Below, piece after piece: positions 1-9,136 of a stretch of 43,453 nt of DNA. The position numbers and the translations under genes are program-made. The stretch comes from Nitrospira sp. (GTDB lineage: Bacteria; Nitrospirota; Nitrospiria; Nitrospirales; Nitrospiraceae): assembly GCA_009594865.1 (NCBI GenBank), contig VOPT01000026.1, positions 1 through 43,453 on the forward strand. Reading direction: 5' to 3'. Position 1 is the stretch's first letter. Every line of letters begins with the position of its first letter. The notes below the pieces were generated by a model. It did not search any database, was not told the origin of the DNA, and saw only the letters and a list, made by a program, of their open reading frames with translations.

Positions 1-195
1 GTCCTGCACCCGTTCGGTCATGGCGACGCGTTTGCTGTGGATGAAATACCAACTCATGCCTGAACAGGTGAGGATGATGATCAGGCTGAAAAAGACGACG
101 AACTTGGTCCGGAGGCTGACGAACCGCTTCAGACCGTTCGGGAGGAACGGCGGTGCGGCAAGACGGGTGGGATCTTTCACAAGCGGTCCTTTCAT
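1..195 (-). CDS. Membrane sensor kinase, N-terminal fragment
   Basis: Only the first 65 codons are in the window; the gene runs off the left edge. The product starts MKGPLVKDPTRL, and a basic stretch is followed by one clear membrane segment (about residues 29-50, FVVFFSLIIILTCSGMSWYF). This is the usual start of a two-component sensor kinase with a periplasmic or HAMP-linked region. The start codon overlaps the stop of the upstream substrate-binding protein gene by one base (TGATG), so the two are probably translationally coupled. Calling it a kinase is an inference from operon context (TonB receptors, receiver-PAS protein, substrate-binding protein). What is seen directly is only a membrane-anchored N-terminus. 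Confidence 0.6.
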   Translation of the reverse strand, partial: MKGPLVKDPTRLAAPPFLPNGLKRFVSLRTKFVVFFSLIIILTCSGMSWYFIHSKRVAMTERVQD

Positions 196-1163
196 CAATA
201 CAGCTCGTCGGCTTTTTGCTCGAGTTCGCGAGGAATGTCGATGCCGAGGAATTTGGCCGTTTTGAGGTTCAAGCTGGTTTCGATGCGGTCGGGGTGCCAG
301 GGCTTCATCGGCAGCGACAGCTGACCGTCGAGGAGCTTGCGAGTGAGTTGTCCGGCTTGCCGTCCGATGTCGGCATAATTGACGGACAGGCACAGTAATG
401 CGCCGCTCCGCGCGAATTCGCGTGAGAACCCGATGACCGGTACCCGGGCTTCCAGTGCCGTATTCAAAATGAAGCGTAGAGACTCGTCGGTCAGCACGGT
501 CGAATCGGGAACCAGCCACAGGGCATCGACCGAAGGCAGTAACGCGCGCAGGCTTCCGGGAACCTCACGCTCACTGCTGATTTGCATGGGAACAAGTTCG
601 GTCGCGCTCAGTTTCAGCAGACGCCTGGCTTCGTCAATGAGCGTCGATGTTTTAGCCGGGTCATAGAGCGTGCCGATGTGTGTGAGTTGAGGGAGCAGGT
701 TTCGGATCATCGCCAGTTGCCGTTCCGCCGGAACCTCCAGCAAGACCCCGGTCATGTTCTGGGCGTTGAGACCGTATTTGGCCGGGTCCAACACCATAGA
801 GTACACAACGGGGATGTCGACGATCTCGAGTTGCGCGGCCTTCGACGCCTTCAATCCAACGGCGAAGACCAATGCCGGATCGGAGGCGCGGATCTTTCGC
901 GCCAGTTTCCGACCCTTCTCCAGGTCTCCTTGTAAGTCGTATTCGGACAGGTTGATTCCGGGTGGAATGGCGGCTTTGAAGCCAGTGATGGCTTGATTGT
1001 AGGCCGCGATGTCGGAAGATTTGAGAATGATGACGTCCGTCGCGAAGACGGGGCTCGCGATTGGCAAGGCCAATAGGAAAAGAACCATGCCCCAGGAGAG
1101 CCTGTTCCGAAAGCGTCCTGGCGCCTTGGTGCCACACGCCACGTGTAGGAAGGCACATGTCAC
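195..1163 (-). CDS. ABC transporter substrate-binding family protein (PF04392 type)
   Basis: A 322-aa secreted protein with a hydrophobic signal segment (about residues 24-42, ending near SPVFA) followed by a periplasmic-binding fold of the ABC_sub_bind family. Typical features are the VFAVGLKAS segment, the IPVVYSMVLDP segment and the late VPVIGFSREFARSGAL..VNYADIGRQAG region. Such orphan binding proteins often lie beside sensor kinases and are thought to present a ligand to them; no permease or ATPase gene is nearby. The start is GTG with a GAGGA-like site about 8 bases upstream. It is the fourth gene of the operon and overlaps the sensor kinase start by one base. The ligand cannot be told from sequence. 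Confidence 0.85.
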   Translation of the reverse strand: MTCAFLHVACGTKAPGRFRNRLSWGMVLFLLALPIASPVFATDVIILKSSDIAAYNQAITGFKAAIPPGINLSEYDLQGDLEKGRKLARKIRASDPALVFAVGLKASKAAQLEIVDIPVVYSMVLDPAKYGLNAQNMTGVLLEVPAERQLAMIRNLLPQLTHIGTLYDPAKTSTLIDEARRLLKLSATELVPMQISSEREVPGSLRALLPSVDALWLVPDSTVLTDESLRFILNTALEARVPVIGFSREFARSGALLCLSVNYADIGRQAGQLTRKLLDGQLSLPMKPWHPDRIETSLNLKTAKFLGIDIPRELEQKADELY

Positions 1164-1220
1164 AATCTGCGTCCTCGTCGAATCAGCCCGCCCGGTGTGA
1201 GGTCGACGAATGTCGCCAGG

Positions 1221-4200
1221 TCATTCGTCCGCGCGTCCTGTCGTATCATGCACGATACCGAGTACACGCGTTGCGACGCCATCGGCATTCCGATAGATCC
1301 GTCCGCTCCATGCCAGCCAATGTATTGAGCTATCGGGCCATACGACGCGATGCCGAATATGGACGGAGGTCTGATCGCGAAGACTGAGTTCGAGGCGAGT
1401 GAGAGTCGAGCCGCGATCCAGCAGGTAGATCAATCCGATATAGTCGGTATAGGTACCGGGAAAGGAGCCCGGGGCTAAGCCGAACAGCATCTCGACGCCC
1501 TCGGACCAATAGAGATGATCGGAGGCGACATCCCAGTCCCAGATGCCGAATTCCGACGAGTTGAGAGCCATACGCAAGCGTTCTTCGCTGAGGCGTAGTC
1601 GGGCTTCGGTCTGTTTGCGGTCGGTGATATCCTGCAGGGCGCCGGCCATCCTGACAGCACGTCCTCGCGCGTCCCGCTGGACGACTTCCGCGCGCGCGTG
1701 AAACCATTGATATGCATGCTGTTTATTCAAGAGCCGGTACTCGACGTCGTAGTGGGAGATGCCTTGTTCCATGCAGGCATTCAGTCGCGCAATGACTGCG
1801 TCGCGATCCTCAGGATGCAATCGGGACATCCAGCTGTCCAGGATGTCAGGGAACTCTTCTTCATTGTAGCCCAGCATTTCGCGGACGCGGGGAGACCACC
1901 AGACCGGAGTGATCGGGGCATACCAGGGATGCTCGGGCAAAATCTGGCCGTCCCAGAAGCCGTCGTGAGAGCCACGAATGACGTGTTCCAATCGTTCCTC
2001 GCTGGCGTGCAGCGATTCTTGGACCTGTTTGTAGGCGGTAATATCGCGCGAAATGGCCAGGAGACGCCGGGAATACCCTTGCGTATCCAGCATGGGCGTG
2101 ACCTGCACGTCCCACCATTTCGCTTGTCCATTCGTGGTTGGGCAGAATCCGACGAACTTTCCGATATCGCCGGCCTTGGCGGCTTCTAACGCGGCTAGGG
2201 CTGCATCCCGATCATCCCCCTCCCAAAATTCCAACCAAGGTTTATTGGTATACGTGCCCGGGTCCTTGATCTCTAGCAGTGTCTGCCCTGCATGGTTCAT
2301 GTATTGCAGTCGGCCTTCCATGTCGAGAACTTTGATGCAGTCTGCGCTGCTGTGCAGGATCTGATTCTTCAACTCCTCGCTGTCGTGAAGGGCGGTTTCA
2401 GCTTCTTTTACGGCGGTAATGTCTTCGCAGACGATCAGGACCACCGGAGCCTGTTCGTGACCTCGCACGGCCTGGGCCGTTTCTCTTACCCAGATCACGT
2501 GGCCATCCTTCCGGACTTTGCGAAGTTCCCAGCGCTTGGGTTGCCCCACCTGGGACAGACAGTCGGACAGATTCCGGCGAACCGCTTGTTGATCGTCCGG
2601 ATGGAACACGTTGACGACGGACAGGCCCACCAGATCATGAACCTCGTAGCCCAACCGTTCGGCTCCGAAGCGATTAACGGAGAGTACGGTTCCGGCAGCA
2701 TCGACCATAAAATACATGGACGGATTGTCGTCGAAGAGCACCCGGTAGCGTCGTTCACTAGCAATCAATTCCGCCTCGATCCGCTTGTGTTCGGTAATGT
2801 CCTCGGCGAAGCCTACGATGCGATAGACGTGATTTGAGGCGTCACGGATCGGGTAGGCGCGATCCCAGATCCAGCGCATGGATCCGTCAGGACGCAGAAT
2901 GCGATAGGTTTCATCGTACATGTCCAGCGTTTGGCGGCTCATGGCGGCTTGTTCGATTCGAGAGCGATCCTCAGGGTGAATGGCGTCCAGCCAGGAGGCG
3001 GGATGGGCGTAGAGACTCTCGCAGGAGCGACCCCAGATTTCCTCATAACCGGGACTGATGTAGACGACCTGCGTTTTCCCCGGGTTCGTGATCCAGAACA
3101 CTTCTCGAATATGTTCGGCCAGCTGACGAAACCGCTCCTGGCTTTCCTCGACGGCGCGTTCGGCTTGTTTGCGTTCGGAGATATCGCGAAACACCACGAC
3201 CGCACCTGTCGTGCATCCTTTTTCGATAATCGGCGTACTGACGTATTCCACCGGCACTGCGCGGCCATCCTTTCGCCAGAAGACGTCGGTCGCCACGCGA
3301 TGCACCAGGCCGTCCTGCAGGGCCGCATAGATGGGACACTCCTCTGCCGGATAGGGGCTATTGTCGGATCGCGAGTGATGGAGCAGGCCGTGCATCGGCC
3401 GATCGATCAGTTCGAACGGTTCGTAGCCGAGTAGTTGCGCCGCGGTGGGATTGACGAACGTCGTGATTCCATCGCGGTCCAGACCATAAATGCCTTCGCC
3501 GGCCTGAGTGAGGATCACCTCATGCAGATGGCGAAGGCGGTCCAGAATCTCTTCCGCGCGGCGTCGCTGTGTAATGTCGCGGATGATACCGCTGTAAAAG
3601 ACGGCCTCGTCGATTTTCCACATGGCGAGCGAGAGTTCCAGCGGAAATTCACTGCCGTCCTTCCGCAACCCTTCCAGTTCGACGAGCCGGCCGATGAGGC
3701 GGGATTGACCCGTATCTCTGACGCGCGCGAGGCCGCGTTCGTGGGCCGCGCGATGACGAGATGGCATCAAGATGCTGAGCGACTTGCCGCGGACTTCTTC
3801 ATCCGTATACCCGAAAAGCTGGGCGGCGGCGCGATTCCAGGACAGGATATGCCCGTTATGATCGGCCAGCACGATGGAGTCGGTCGCCGCCTCGACGAGC
3901 GATCGAAACCGCGCTTCGCTCTCGTGCAGGGCGTGTTCGGCATGCTCTGCTTTGACGGCCATGGCTTGAACGCCTACGGCCCGTTGCAGGACCGCGCGTA
4001 ATTCATCCCGGTTATACGGTTTTGTGAGATAGGCGAAGGCGCCCTGCGTCAGCGACCCGACCGTACGGTCGGTGCTGGTGAAGGCCGTGAGGATGATGAC
4101 CGGCAGTTGCGGCTGTTGTTGGTGGAGCGTGAGCAGGACAGAGGAGCCATCTCCATCCGGGAGACCCAAGTCGAGTAAGACGGCATTGTAGTGGTGGGCG

Positions 4201-4343
4201 CGGGCTTGCGCGAGCGCGTCCGCGCAGGTCATGGCGACATTCACCTGATACCCGTCGTGGTCGAGCAAATCCTGCAGTCCGAGGGCAATATCAGGATCGT
4301 CGTCCACAACCAGGATGGAATGAGTCAGTGTGGCCGGTGCCAT
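1221..4343 (-). CDS. Response-regulator receiver plus seven PAS domains, no output domain
   Basis: A cytoplasmic signalling protein of about 1040 aa. The receiver domain comes first (about residues 8-125; acidic DDDPD, phospho-acceptor in LLDLGLPDGD, LTAFTS, and lysine in LTKPYN). Seven PAS/PAC units follow, each opening with an SE.R-type helix and closing with a RDIT/EDIT-type PAC end, at about 145-265, 270-390, 395-520, 525-650, 655-775, 780-910 and 915-1035. The protein ends directly after the last PAC (VHDTTGRADE), with no HisKA, HATPase, GGDEF, EAL or DNA-binding domain. I place the start at the ATG at 4343 because GGAGG sits 5 bases before it; a GTG at 4370 would add 9 residues. It follows the second TonB receptor closely and likely relays signals to the kinase encoded downstream. 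Confidence 0.88.
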   Translation of the reverse strand: MAPATLTHSILVVDDDPDIALGLQDLLDHDGYQVNVAMTCADALAQARAHHYNAVLLDLGLPDGDGSSVLLTLHQQQPQLPVIILTAFTSTDRTVGSLTQGAFAYLTKPYNRDELRAVLQRAVGVQAMAVKAEHAEHALHESEARFRSLVEAATDSIVLADHNGHILSWNRAAAQLFGYTDEEVRGKSLSILMPSRHRAAHERGLARVRDTGQSRLIGRLVELEGLRKDGSEFPLELSLAMWKIDEAVFYSGIIRDITQRRRAEEILDRLRHLHEVILTQAGEGIYGLDRDGITTFVNPTAAQLLGYEPFELIDRPMHGLLHHSRSDNSPYPAEECPIYAALQDGLVHRVATDVFWRKDGRAVPVEYVSTPIIEKGCTTGAVVVFRDISERKQAERAVEESQERFRQLAEHIREVFWITNPGKTQVVYISPGYEEIWGRSCESLYAHPASWLDAIHPEDRSRIEQAAMSRQTLDMYDETYRILRPDGSMRWIWDRAYPIRDASNHVYRIVGFAEDITEHKRIEAELIASERRYRVLFDDNPSMYFMVDAAGTVLSVNRFGAERLGYEVHDLVGLSVVNVFHPDDQQAVRRNLSDCLSQVGQPKRWELRKVRKDGHVIWVRETAQAVRGHEQAPVVLIVCEDITAVKEAETALHDSEELKNQILHSSADCIKVLDMEGRLQYMNHAGQTLLEIKDPGTYTNKPWLEFWEGDDRDAALAALEAAKAGDIGKFVGFCPTTNGQAKWWDVQVTPMLDTQGYSRRLLAISRDITAYKQVQESLHASEERLEHVIRGSHDGFWDGQILPEHPWYAPITPVWWSPRVREMLGYNEEEFPDILDSWMSRLHPEDRDAVIARLNACMEQGISHYDVEYRLLNKQHAYQWFHARAEVVQRDARGRAVRMAGALQDITDRKQTEARLRLSEERLRMALNSSEFGIWDWDVASDHLYWSEGVEMLFGLAPGSFPGTYTDYIGLIYLLDRGSTLTRLELSLRDQTSVHIRHRVVWPDSSIHWLAWSGRIYRNADGVATRVLGIVHDTTGRADE

Positions 4344-4373
4344 GGCATCCTCCCGAGTATCATCGGGCACAGA

Positions 4374-6440
4374 TTAAAATCGTAGCGTCAACCAACCCAT
4401 CACCCGCCGTCGAATCAGATCGCCGAGCGGGTGTTCCTTGTGTTCGTCGTTGAGTGCATTGAAGACCGACACAGCCACCTCCGCATCACGCATGTACCCC
4501 GCTGCGGCTTTCTGCTGCCAAAACCGATATGCGGCCCGCACATTCAGCAGATTGTAGCTGCCTACCTGGCTTCCCGGCACGGTGATGCCGGCTCCCGGAA
4601 TGGCTCCCAGCCGGGTGAAGCTTTGTGCGATCGGATAGGCGGCGGCGCCGACATAGTAGTAACTGAGTTCTCCGCTCAGGCCATTATCCCATTCGGTCCG
4701 GACACCGGCGCTGACTTTCGATCGTGGCGCCCCCCGACGGACTGTTCCGGTGAAGGACTGACCGATCTCTTCATACGCATAGTTTGCGAATCCGCTCAGC
4801 CAGCGATTGGCCAGAACCTCGATGCCGGCTTCACCTCCGTAGATGTCGGCGGCTCCTGGATCGTTCACGAACTCAGAGGTCCCGGCGGCCGTGATCCGGC
4901 TCCCGATTAAATCCGAGACATGGTTGAAAAAAAGATCTGCGCGTACGCGTAAGCGATGTTTCCAGTACCACCCCTGATATCCTGCTTCATACGAAATGAT
5001 CCGCTCAGGAGTCAGGGCGCCGGAACCTGTCACGGGGACGGTGGAAGAGACCGACGAAGGTAACGGGAAGGGTAACCCGGTCGGGATGTTTGTGGTGACG
5101 CGTTGGTCCTGATGCGATTCGAAGAGCGTGGGGGGACGGTAGGCCGCCGAGCTTGAGAGATGAAAGGTATGTCCTTCGACCGGTTGATACAAGATTGTCA
5201 AGCGGGGGCTCCAGGTACCGTTGATCTGGCTGTGAAGATCGTACCGGATGCCGGCCACGATGGTGATCGCCGAGGTGGCACGCCATTCATCCTGCAGAAA
5301 CACCCCCAGCCGGTTCTCTCTGCTGAATTGATCGATGGTTGGACTTGAAAGCGAATTATGCCGGTAGTTCGCACCATACAGGAGGTGGTTCGCCGTGCCC
5401 ACATTCAACGCGTGTTGCACATCCACGTTGTACGTATTTCCTGAAAATGGATTGGTCGATACGCCGTTACGATCGGTTATGCTGAGGAGACCGGCCAATG
5501 GAGGAAGCGAACTGATCGTGGCATGATCCGTATACCCCGACCACCAGGCACGAACGAGAAAGGCTCCCTGTTCGTAAACGGCATTGGCGTAACTGAAGGA
5601 AGGGCGAATGGAATTGCTGGTGACTTCGCCGACCTGCCCGTCGTACCGATTCGTTTCGACGACTCCTCCGGAGAGTTGCAGCTTCGATGTTGATGACAAC
5701 GCGTAATCTGTCTGGACATTGAATTTATGGGCACGAAAGGCCAGGGCATCGCCGTCTCTCCATTGTTGTGTCTGATCCCGGCCTACAGAGAGCCGATAGC
5801 CGAATTTGCCGACGGTGCCCGCATGGATGGCGGCGCTGCTGATGGTGCCGAGTTCGCCTCCGCCAAATTGCAGTGTGGTGCCTTTCATTTCTTCCGGTGA
5901 CTTGGTGATGATATTGATCACCCCGTCGAAGGCATTAAATCCGTACATGGCCGATGCGGGACCTTTCAGGACTTCGATGCGCTTAATCTCGGGGAGGGTG
6001 ATGGGCAGCGATTTCCAGAAGACATTCCCTTGCACATCGAGGTAGATCGAACGGCCGTCGACCATGACCAACATCTTGTTTGCGAAGGGTTGATTGTCTC
6101 CTCGCGCACTGACGTTAAAATCGGCCCCGGTCATTTGCATGACTTCCAGCCCGGGAATGCGACGGAGCACGGTCGGTAGATCGGTTGCGCCGGATTGGCG
6201 GATATCCTCATCCGTGACGACGTAGACGTTTGACGGCGCCTGCGAAATGGGTTGTTCGTACCGTGACGCAATGCTCACGGTTTCTTCTTCCTTGAGCAGT
6301 TCCAGATCGTTATTGGCAGAAAAAGCCAAGGGATCCTCGACGTGGAGCGTTGGGGATTGGGCGACGGCGACATGGCTTAGGCTCATGGTCAGAAGTGCCG
6401 CGACCATCGTATGCCACACTCCGTTGAATTCAGAAGGCAT
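4374..6440 (-). CDS. TonB-dependent outer-membrane receptor, copy 2
   Basis: A 688-aa outer-membrane receptor with a signal peptide (cleavage near VAVAQS), a likely TonB box (EETVSIAS, about residue 52) and a plug domain (about 60-180; QAPSNVYVVTDEDI, SGATDLPTVLRRIPGLEV, MVDGRSIY, IEVLKGPASAMYGFNAFDGVINIITK). A beta-barrel follows, ending in the aromatic sequence WLTLRF. It is a tandem paralogue of the gene before it, with a near-identical TonB box and plug and a more divergent barrel, which suggests duplication followed by change of ligand. There is no N-terminal signalling domain, so it is not a classic FecA-type transducer. Only 3 bases separate it from the upstream receptor. The ligand is unknown. 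Confidence 0.92.
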   Translation of the reverse strand: MPSEFNGVWHTMVAALLTMSLSHVAVAQSPTLHVEDPLAFSANNDLELLKEEETVSIASRYEQPISQAPSNVYVVTDEDIRQSGATDLPTVLRRIPGLEVMQMTGADFNVSARGDNQPFANKMLVMVDGRSIYLDVQGNVFWKSLPITLPEIKRIEVLKGPASAMYGFNAFDGVINIITKSPEEMKGTTLQFGGGELGTISSAAIHAGTVGKFGYRLSVGRDQTQQWRDGDALAFRAHKFNVQTDYALSSTSKLQLSGGVVETNRYDGQVGEVTSNSIRPSFSYANAVYEQGAFLVRAWWSGYTDHATISSLPPLAGLLSITDRNGVSTNPFSGNTYNVDVQHALNVGTANHLLYGANYRHNSLSSPTIDQFSRENRLGVFLQDEWRATSAITIVAGIRYDLHSQINGTWSPRLTILYQPVEGHTFHLSSSAAYRPPTLFESHQDQRVTTNIPTGLPFPLPSSVSSTVPVTGSGALTPERIISYEAGYQGWYWKHRLRVRADLFFNHVSDLIGSRITAAGTSEFVNDPGAADIYGGEAGIEVLANRWLSGFANYAYEEIGQSFTGTVRRGAPRSKVSAGVRTEWDNGLSGELSYYYVGAAAYPIAQSFTRLGAIPGAGITVPGSQVGSYNLLNVRAAYRFWQQKAAAGYMRDAEVAVSVFNALNDEHKEHPLGDLIRRRVMGWLTLRF

Positions 6441-6443
6441 AAC

Positions 6444-8531
6444 TCAATACCGTAAGGTGACCCAGCCCATGACCCGGCTTCCCAGTGTGTCTCCTAACGG
6501 ATGTTCCTTGTGACGGTCGTTCAGGGCGTTATAGACGGCCACGGCGACCTCGGCTTTGTCGTGCCAGAATCGGTAGCCGCCTCGCAGATTCAACAAGGTA
6601 TAACTGTCGATGCTGGGACTGATCGAACCCGGCAGCACCGGAGCGAGTGCGGCAAACAATTCAATCAACGGGTAGGTGGCGCCTGCGACGTAATGCACCG
6701 CGATCTCCCCATTGAGGCCGCTGTCCCAGTCGCCACGAAGCCCTACGTTGGCTTTCCAGTCGGGTCCGCCACGACGCGAAACGCCGGTAAAGGTCTGACC
6801 GATTTTTTGATAAGACAGGTTGGCAAAGCCGCTTAACCATCTGGTTGCCAGAAATTCAAACCCGGCTTCGGTCCCGTAGATGTCGGCTTCGCCGCCGTTT
6901 ATCAGCGTGCGCGTGGTTCCGATGGTTTGAAAATTGATCAAATCGGACAAGTGATTAAAAAATAGATCGAGCCTAGTCCGGAGTCGATGTTTGAGCCACC
7001 AGCCTTGATAGCCGGCTTCATAGGAAATAATTTGTTCCGGATTCAGCTTTTGTGAGCCGAACAGCGGAATGGGGGGGAAGAGGGGGGGAATGGTCGGGAG
7101 GATTCGCAGGTCAAGATTCGACTCGAACAGAGTCGGAGGCCGATAGGCGACTGAGCCGCTGAGGCGAAACGTATGCTCCGGCGTCAGCGTATAAATCAGG
7201 GCGATTCGCGGGCTCCAGGTGCCGTTGATTCGGGTATGCAGGTCATAGCGGACTCCCGCGACGAGGGTGAGCGGCGAGAGGATCTTCCACTCATCCTGCA
7301 GATGAAATCCGAGTCGATCCTCCCGGCCCAATTGTGAGACGGCCGCGCCGTCGACTGAGTTGTAGCGATAATTGACGCCATAACTGAGTCTGTTGGTGGG
7401 ACTGAAGTCGAGACTGTGTTGGGCCTCGATGTTATAGGTCTGCGTGCTGAAAGAAACATTCGACCCGCCCGTCGAATTAGTCTGCCGCACAAATGGGGCG
7501 AGGAGCGGATGCGTGGAAGACTCTACGGGGATATCGTTGCCCTGCCACCAGCCGCGCAGAGAGAAGCTCCGATACTGGTAGTGGACATCGGAATAGCCTT
7601 GATTGAATTGGGAGCGGGGGATTTGCACATTTGAGACGGGGCCGTCAAACCGGTTGGTATCGATGAATCCCCCCGCGACGCGTAACGTGGCGTCACCCGA
7701 GAAGTTGTATTGGGTTTGCGCGTTGAACTTGTTTGATCGAAACGCCAAGGCATCATTGTTCCGCCATTGTTGGTTCTGGTCATGTCCGATGGACAGGCGA
7801 TAGTCGAGCTTGCCTGCCGAACCGGCCTGGACGGCTGCGCTCGAGATGGTGCCCAGTTCTCCGCCGCCGAATTGCAGCGTCGTGCCCTTCATCTCCTGTG
7901 CGGACTTCGTGATGATGTTGATGACTCCATCGAAGGCGTTGAATCCGTAGACCACGGAGGCCGGTCCCTTGAGGACTTCAATGCGTTTGATCTCCGGCAG
8001 CGTCACGGGGAGTGATTTCCAGAACACGAGCCCCTCGCCGTCGATGTAAATCGATCGGCCGTCTACCATGACGAGAATTTTATTGGCGAAGAGCTGGTTG
8101 TCGCCCCGGGCGCTCACATTAAAGTCGGCTCCCGTGACCTGCATAATATCCAGGCCGGGCACGCGACGAAGGACCGAAGGGAGGTCGGTGGCGCCGGAAT
8201 GCCGGATGTCTTCATCCGTAATGACGTATACGTTTGAGGGAGCTTGCGAGATCGGTTGTTCATGACGCGTCGCGATGCTGACCGTCTCTTCTTCTTTGAG
8301 CAGTTCAAGTTCTTCGTTTGCCGGGATGTCTGCTTGCGGAACAGCATGGGAGGGGACAGGCGAGTAGGTGTTGATCGCGATGGCCCAACATACGCTCATG
8401 AGACTTCTACCCAATATGCGCGTAAAGTGGTGCTGGCGAGGGTTGGTTGGTCTGGCCAAAGCGATCTCACGGTGAGTAGGGGCAGCGGATCGGCGAACGA
8501 TGGGTTCGGCTCGTGTGGTACGAGTGCGCAT
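6444..8531 (-). CDS. TonB-dependent outer-membrane receptor, copy 1
   Basis: First gene of the receptor/signalling operon, about 695 aa. The long basic N-terminus contains a hydrophobic signal segment (RSLMSVCWAIAINTYSPVPSHA), followed by a TonB box (EETVSIAT), the plug domain (SGATDLPSVLRRVPGLDI, MVDGRSIYIDG, IEVLKGPASVVYGFNAFDG) and a barrel ending WVTLRY. I chose the ATG at 8531, which has AAGG six bases upstream; an in-frame ATG at 8561 has no visible ribosome site. The next receptor begins 3 bases after its stop. A degenerate sigma-54 element and a tandem palindromic site lie upstream. Confidence 0.9.
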   Translation of the reverse strand: MRTRTTRAEPIVRRSAAPTHREIALARPTNPRQHHFTRILGRSLMSVCWAIAINTYSPVPSHAVPQADIPANEELELLKEEETVSIATRHEQPISQAPSNVYVITDEDIRHSGATDLPSVLRRVPGLDIMQVTGADFNVSARGDNQLFANKILVMVDGRSIYIDGEGLVFWKSLPVTLPEIKRIEVLKGPASVVYGFNAFDGVINIITKSAQEMKGTTLQFGGGELGTISSAAVQAGSAGKLDYRLSIGHDQNQQWRNNDALAFRSNKFNAQTQYNFSGDATLRVAGGFIDTNRFDGPVSNVQIPRSQFNQGYSDVHYQYRSFSLRGWWQGNDIPVESSTHPLLAPFVRQTNSTGGSNVSFSTQTYNIEAQHSLDFSPTNRLSYGVNYRYNSVDGAAVSQLGREDRLGFHLQDEWKILSPLTLVAGVRYDLHTRINGTWSPRIALIYTLTPEHTFRLSGSVAYRPPTLFESNLDLRILPTIPPLFPPIPLFGSQKLNPEQIISYEAGYQGWWLKHRLRTRLDLFFNHLSDLINFQTIGTTRTLINGGEADIYGTEAGFEFLATRWLSGFANLSYQKIGQTFTGVSRRGGPDWKANVGLRGDWDSGLNGEIAVHYVAGATYPLIELFAALAPVLPGSISPSIDSYTLLNLRGGYRFWHDKAEVAVAVYNALNDRHKEHPLGDTLGSRVMGWVTLRY

Positions 8532-8618
8532 GGCATACCTTGAGCCCTCTAGCGGTGACATCGGACGTTGTCTGACAGAGAAAGGACGCGAGACCGGCGT
8601 TACCTACAAAAATCTGAC

Positions 8619-8633
8619 GCAAAAGGCATGCTT
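8619..8633 (-). promoter_or_regulatory. Degenerate sigma-54 type -24/-12 element before the TonB operon
   Basis: The minus strand reads AAGCATGCCTTTTGC. The -12 GC and the TTGC block fit the sigma-54 consensus and the spacing is right, but the -24 has AG instead of GG. By itself this is weak. It is proposed because the palindromic upstream sites begin 127 bp further up, the same distance as in front of the two-partner secretion unit. The predicted start of transcription is near 8607, about 76 bases before the chosen ATG. Confidence 0.4.
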
Positions 8634-8746
8634 GCGCTACGCATCTGGAGAATGAACCGGCGGGTTGGGATTGCGGAATGATCTAGGCGATTTGGAAGAT
8701 CATGGCACGAAGGAAGGCGAGGAGGAGAATCTTGGAGCCGCGCCGC

Positions 8747-8783
8747 GTATCTAACGAGATACAGGTTGTATGTTTTCAGATAC
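8747..8783. promoter_or_regulatory. Tandem palindromic operator / enhancer site A
   Basis: A perfect site GTATCTAACGAGATAC (8747-8762) and a one-mismatch site GTATGTTTTCAGATAC (8768-8783) lie 21 bp apart, two helical turns. Both fit GTATC-N6-GATAC. The pair overlaps the last codons and stop of the ribbon-helix-helix gene and is upstream of the TonB operon. The same design recurs at 9451-9487 and 18827-18862. Confidence 0.6.
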
Positions 8784-9032
8784 AGACTCCTGATTCGTTC
8801 TTGTGGATCGCGGCCGGCCTGGTTTGAGATCTTGGAGCCGAGGAGAGAAGGGGCGGCCATTTTGCGATTCCAGATTGTGGAGCAGATCTTCAATTGCCGA
8901 GGAAATGAGTCCGGCCATGGTAGTGCCAGAGGTCCAGTACGCGGCATCGCGCATGCGTTCTAAAAGGTCCGCCGGCAGGCTGACGGTCATGCGTTGCCGT
9001 TTTTGGGGTCTCAAATAGATGAATCGGTTCAT
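8751..9032 (-). CDS. Ribbon-helix-helix (CopG/MetJ-like) DNA-binding protein
   Basis: A 93-aa protein. After a short basic start (RPQKRQR) comes a typical ribbon-helix-helix pattern: a beta strand RMTVSLPADLLERM, then helices DAAYWTSGTTMAGLISSAIEDLLHNLE. The C-terminal third (from about residue 58) is proline- and arginine-rich and probably disordered. The start is supported by AAAGGAG 7 bases upstream of the ATG. It lies downstream of the 41-aa membrane protein gene and probably shares its sigma-54 promoter. Its 3' end contains palindromic site A. It could be a local repressor or autoregulator; there is no toxin gene beside it. Confidence 0.75.
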   Translation of the reverse strand: MNRFIYLRPQKRQRMTVSLPADLLERMRDAAYWTSGTTMAGLISSAIEDLLHNLESQNGRPFSPRLQDLKPGRPRSTRTNQESVSENIQPVSR

Positions 9033-9136
9033 GGTGCAACTCCTTTGTACGAGAGGCGTATGGAGGCGTACGCCTTTCGACCCGTTCCAGCTTCATATTG
9101 TAGGAGGCGCCGCTTCCTCCAAAGAACATCAGACGG

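Noticed and set aside
1243..1258. A further exact GTATC-N6-GATAC match
   Set aside because: It lies inside the end of the PAS protein gene, where it encodes I-V-H-D-T of the usual PAC ending; there is no partner copy 20-21 bp away and no sigma-54 element at the right distance. Probably chance.
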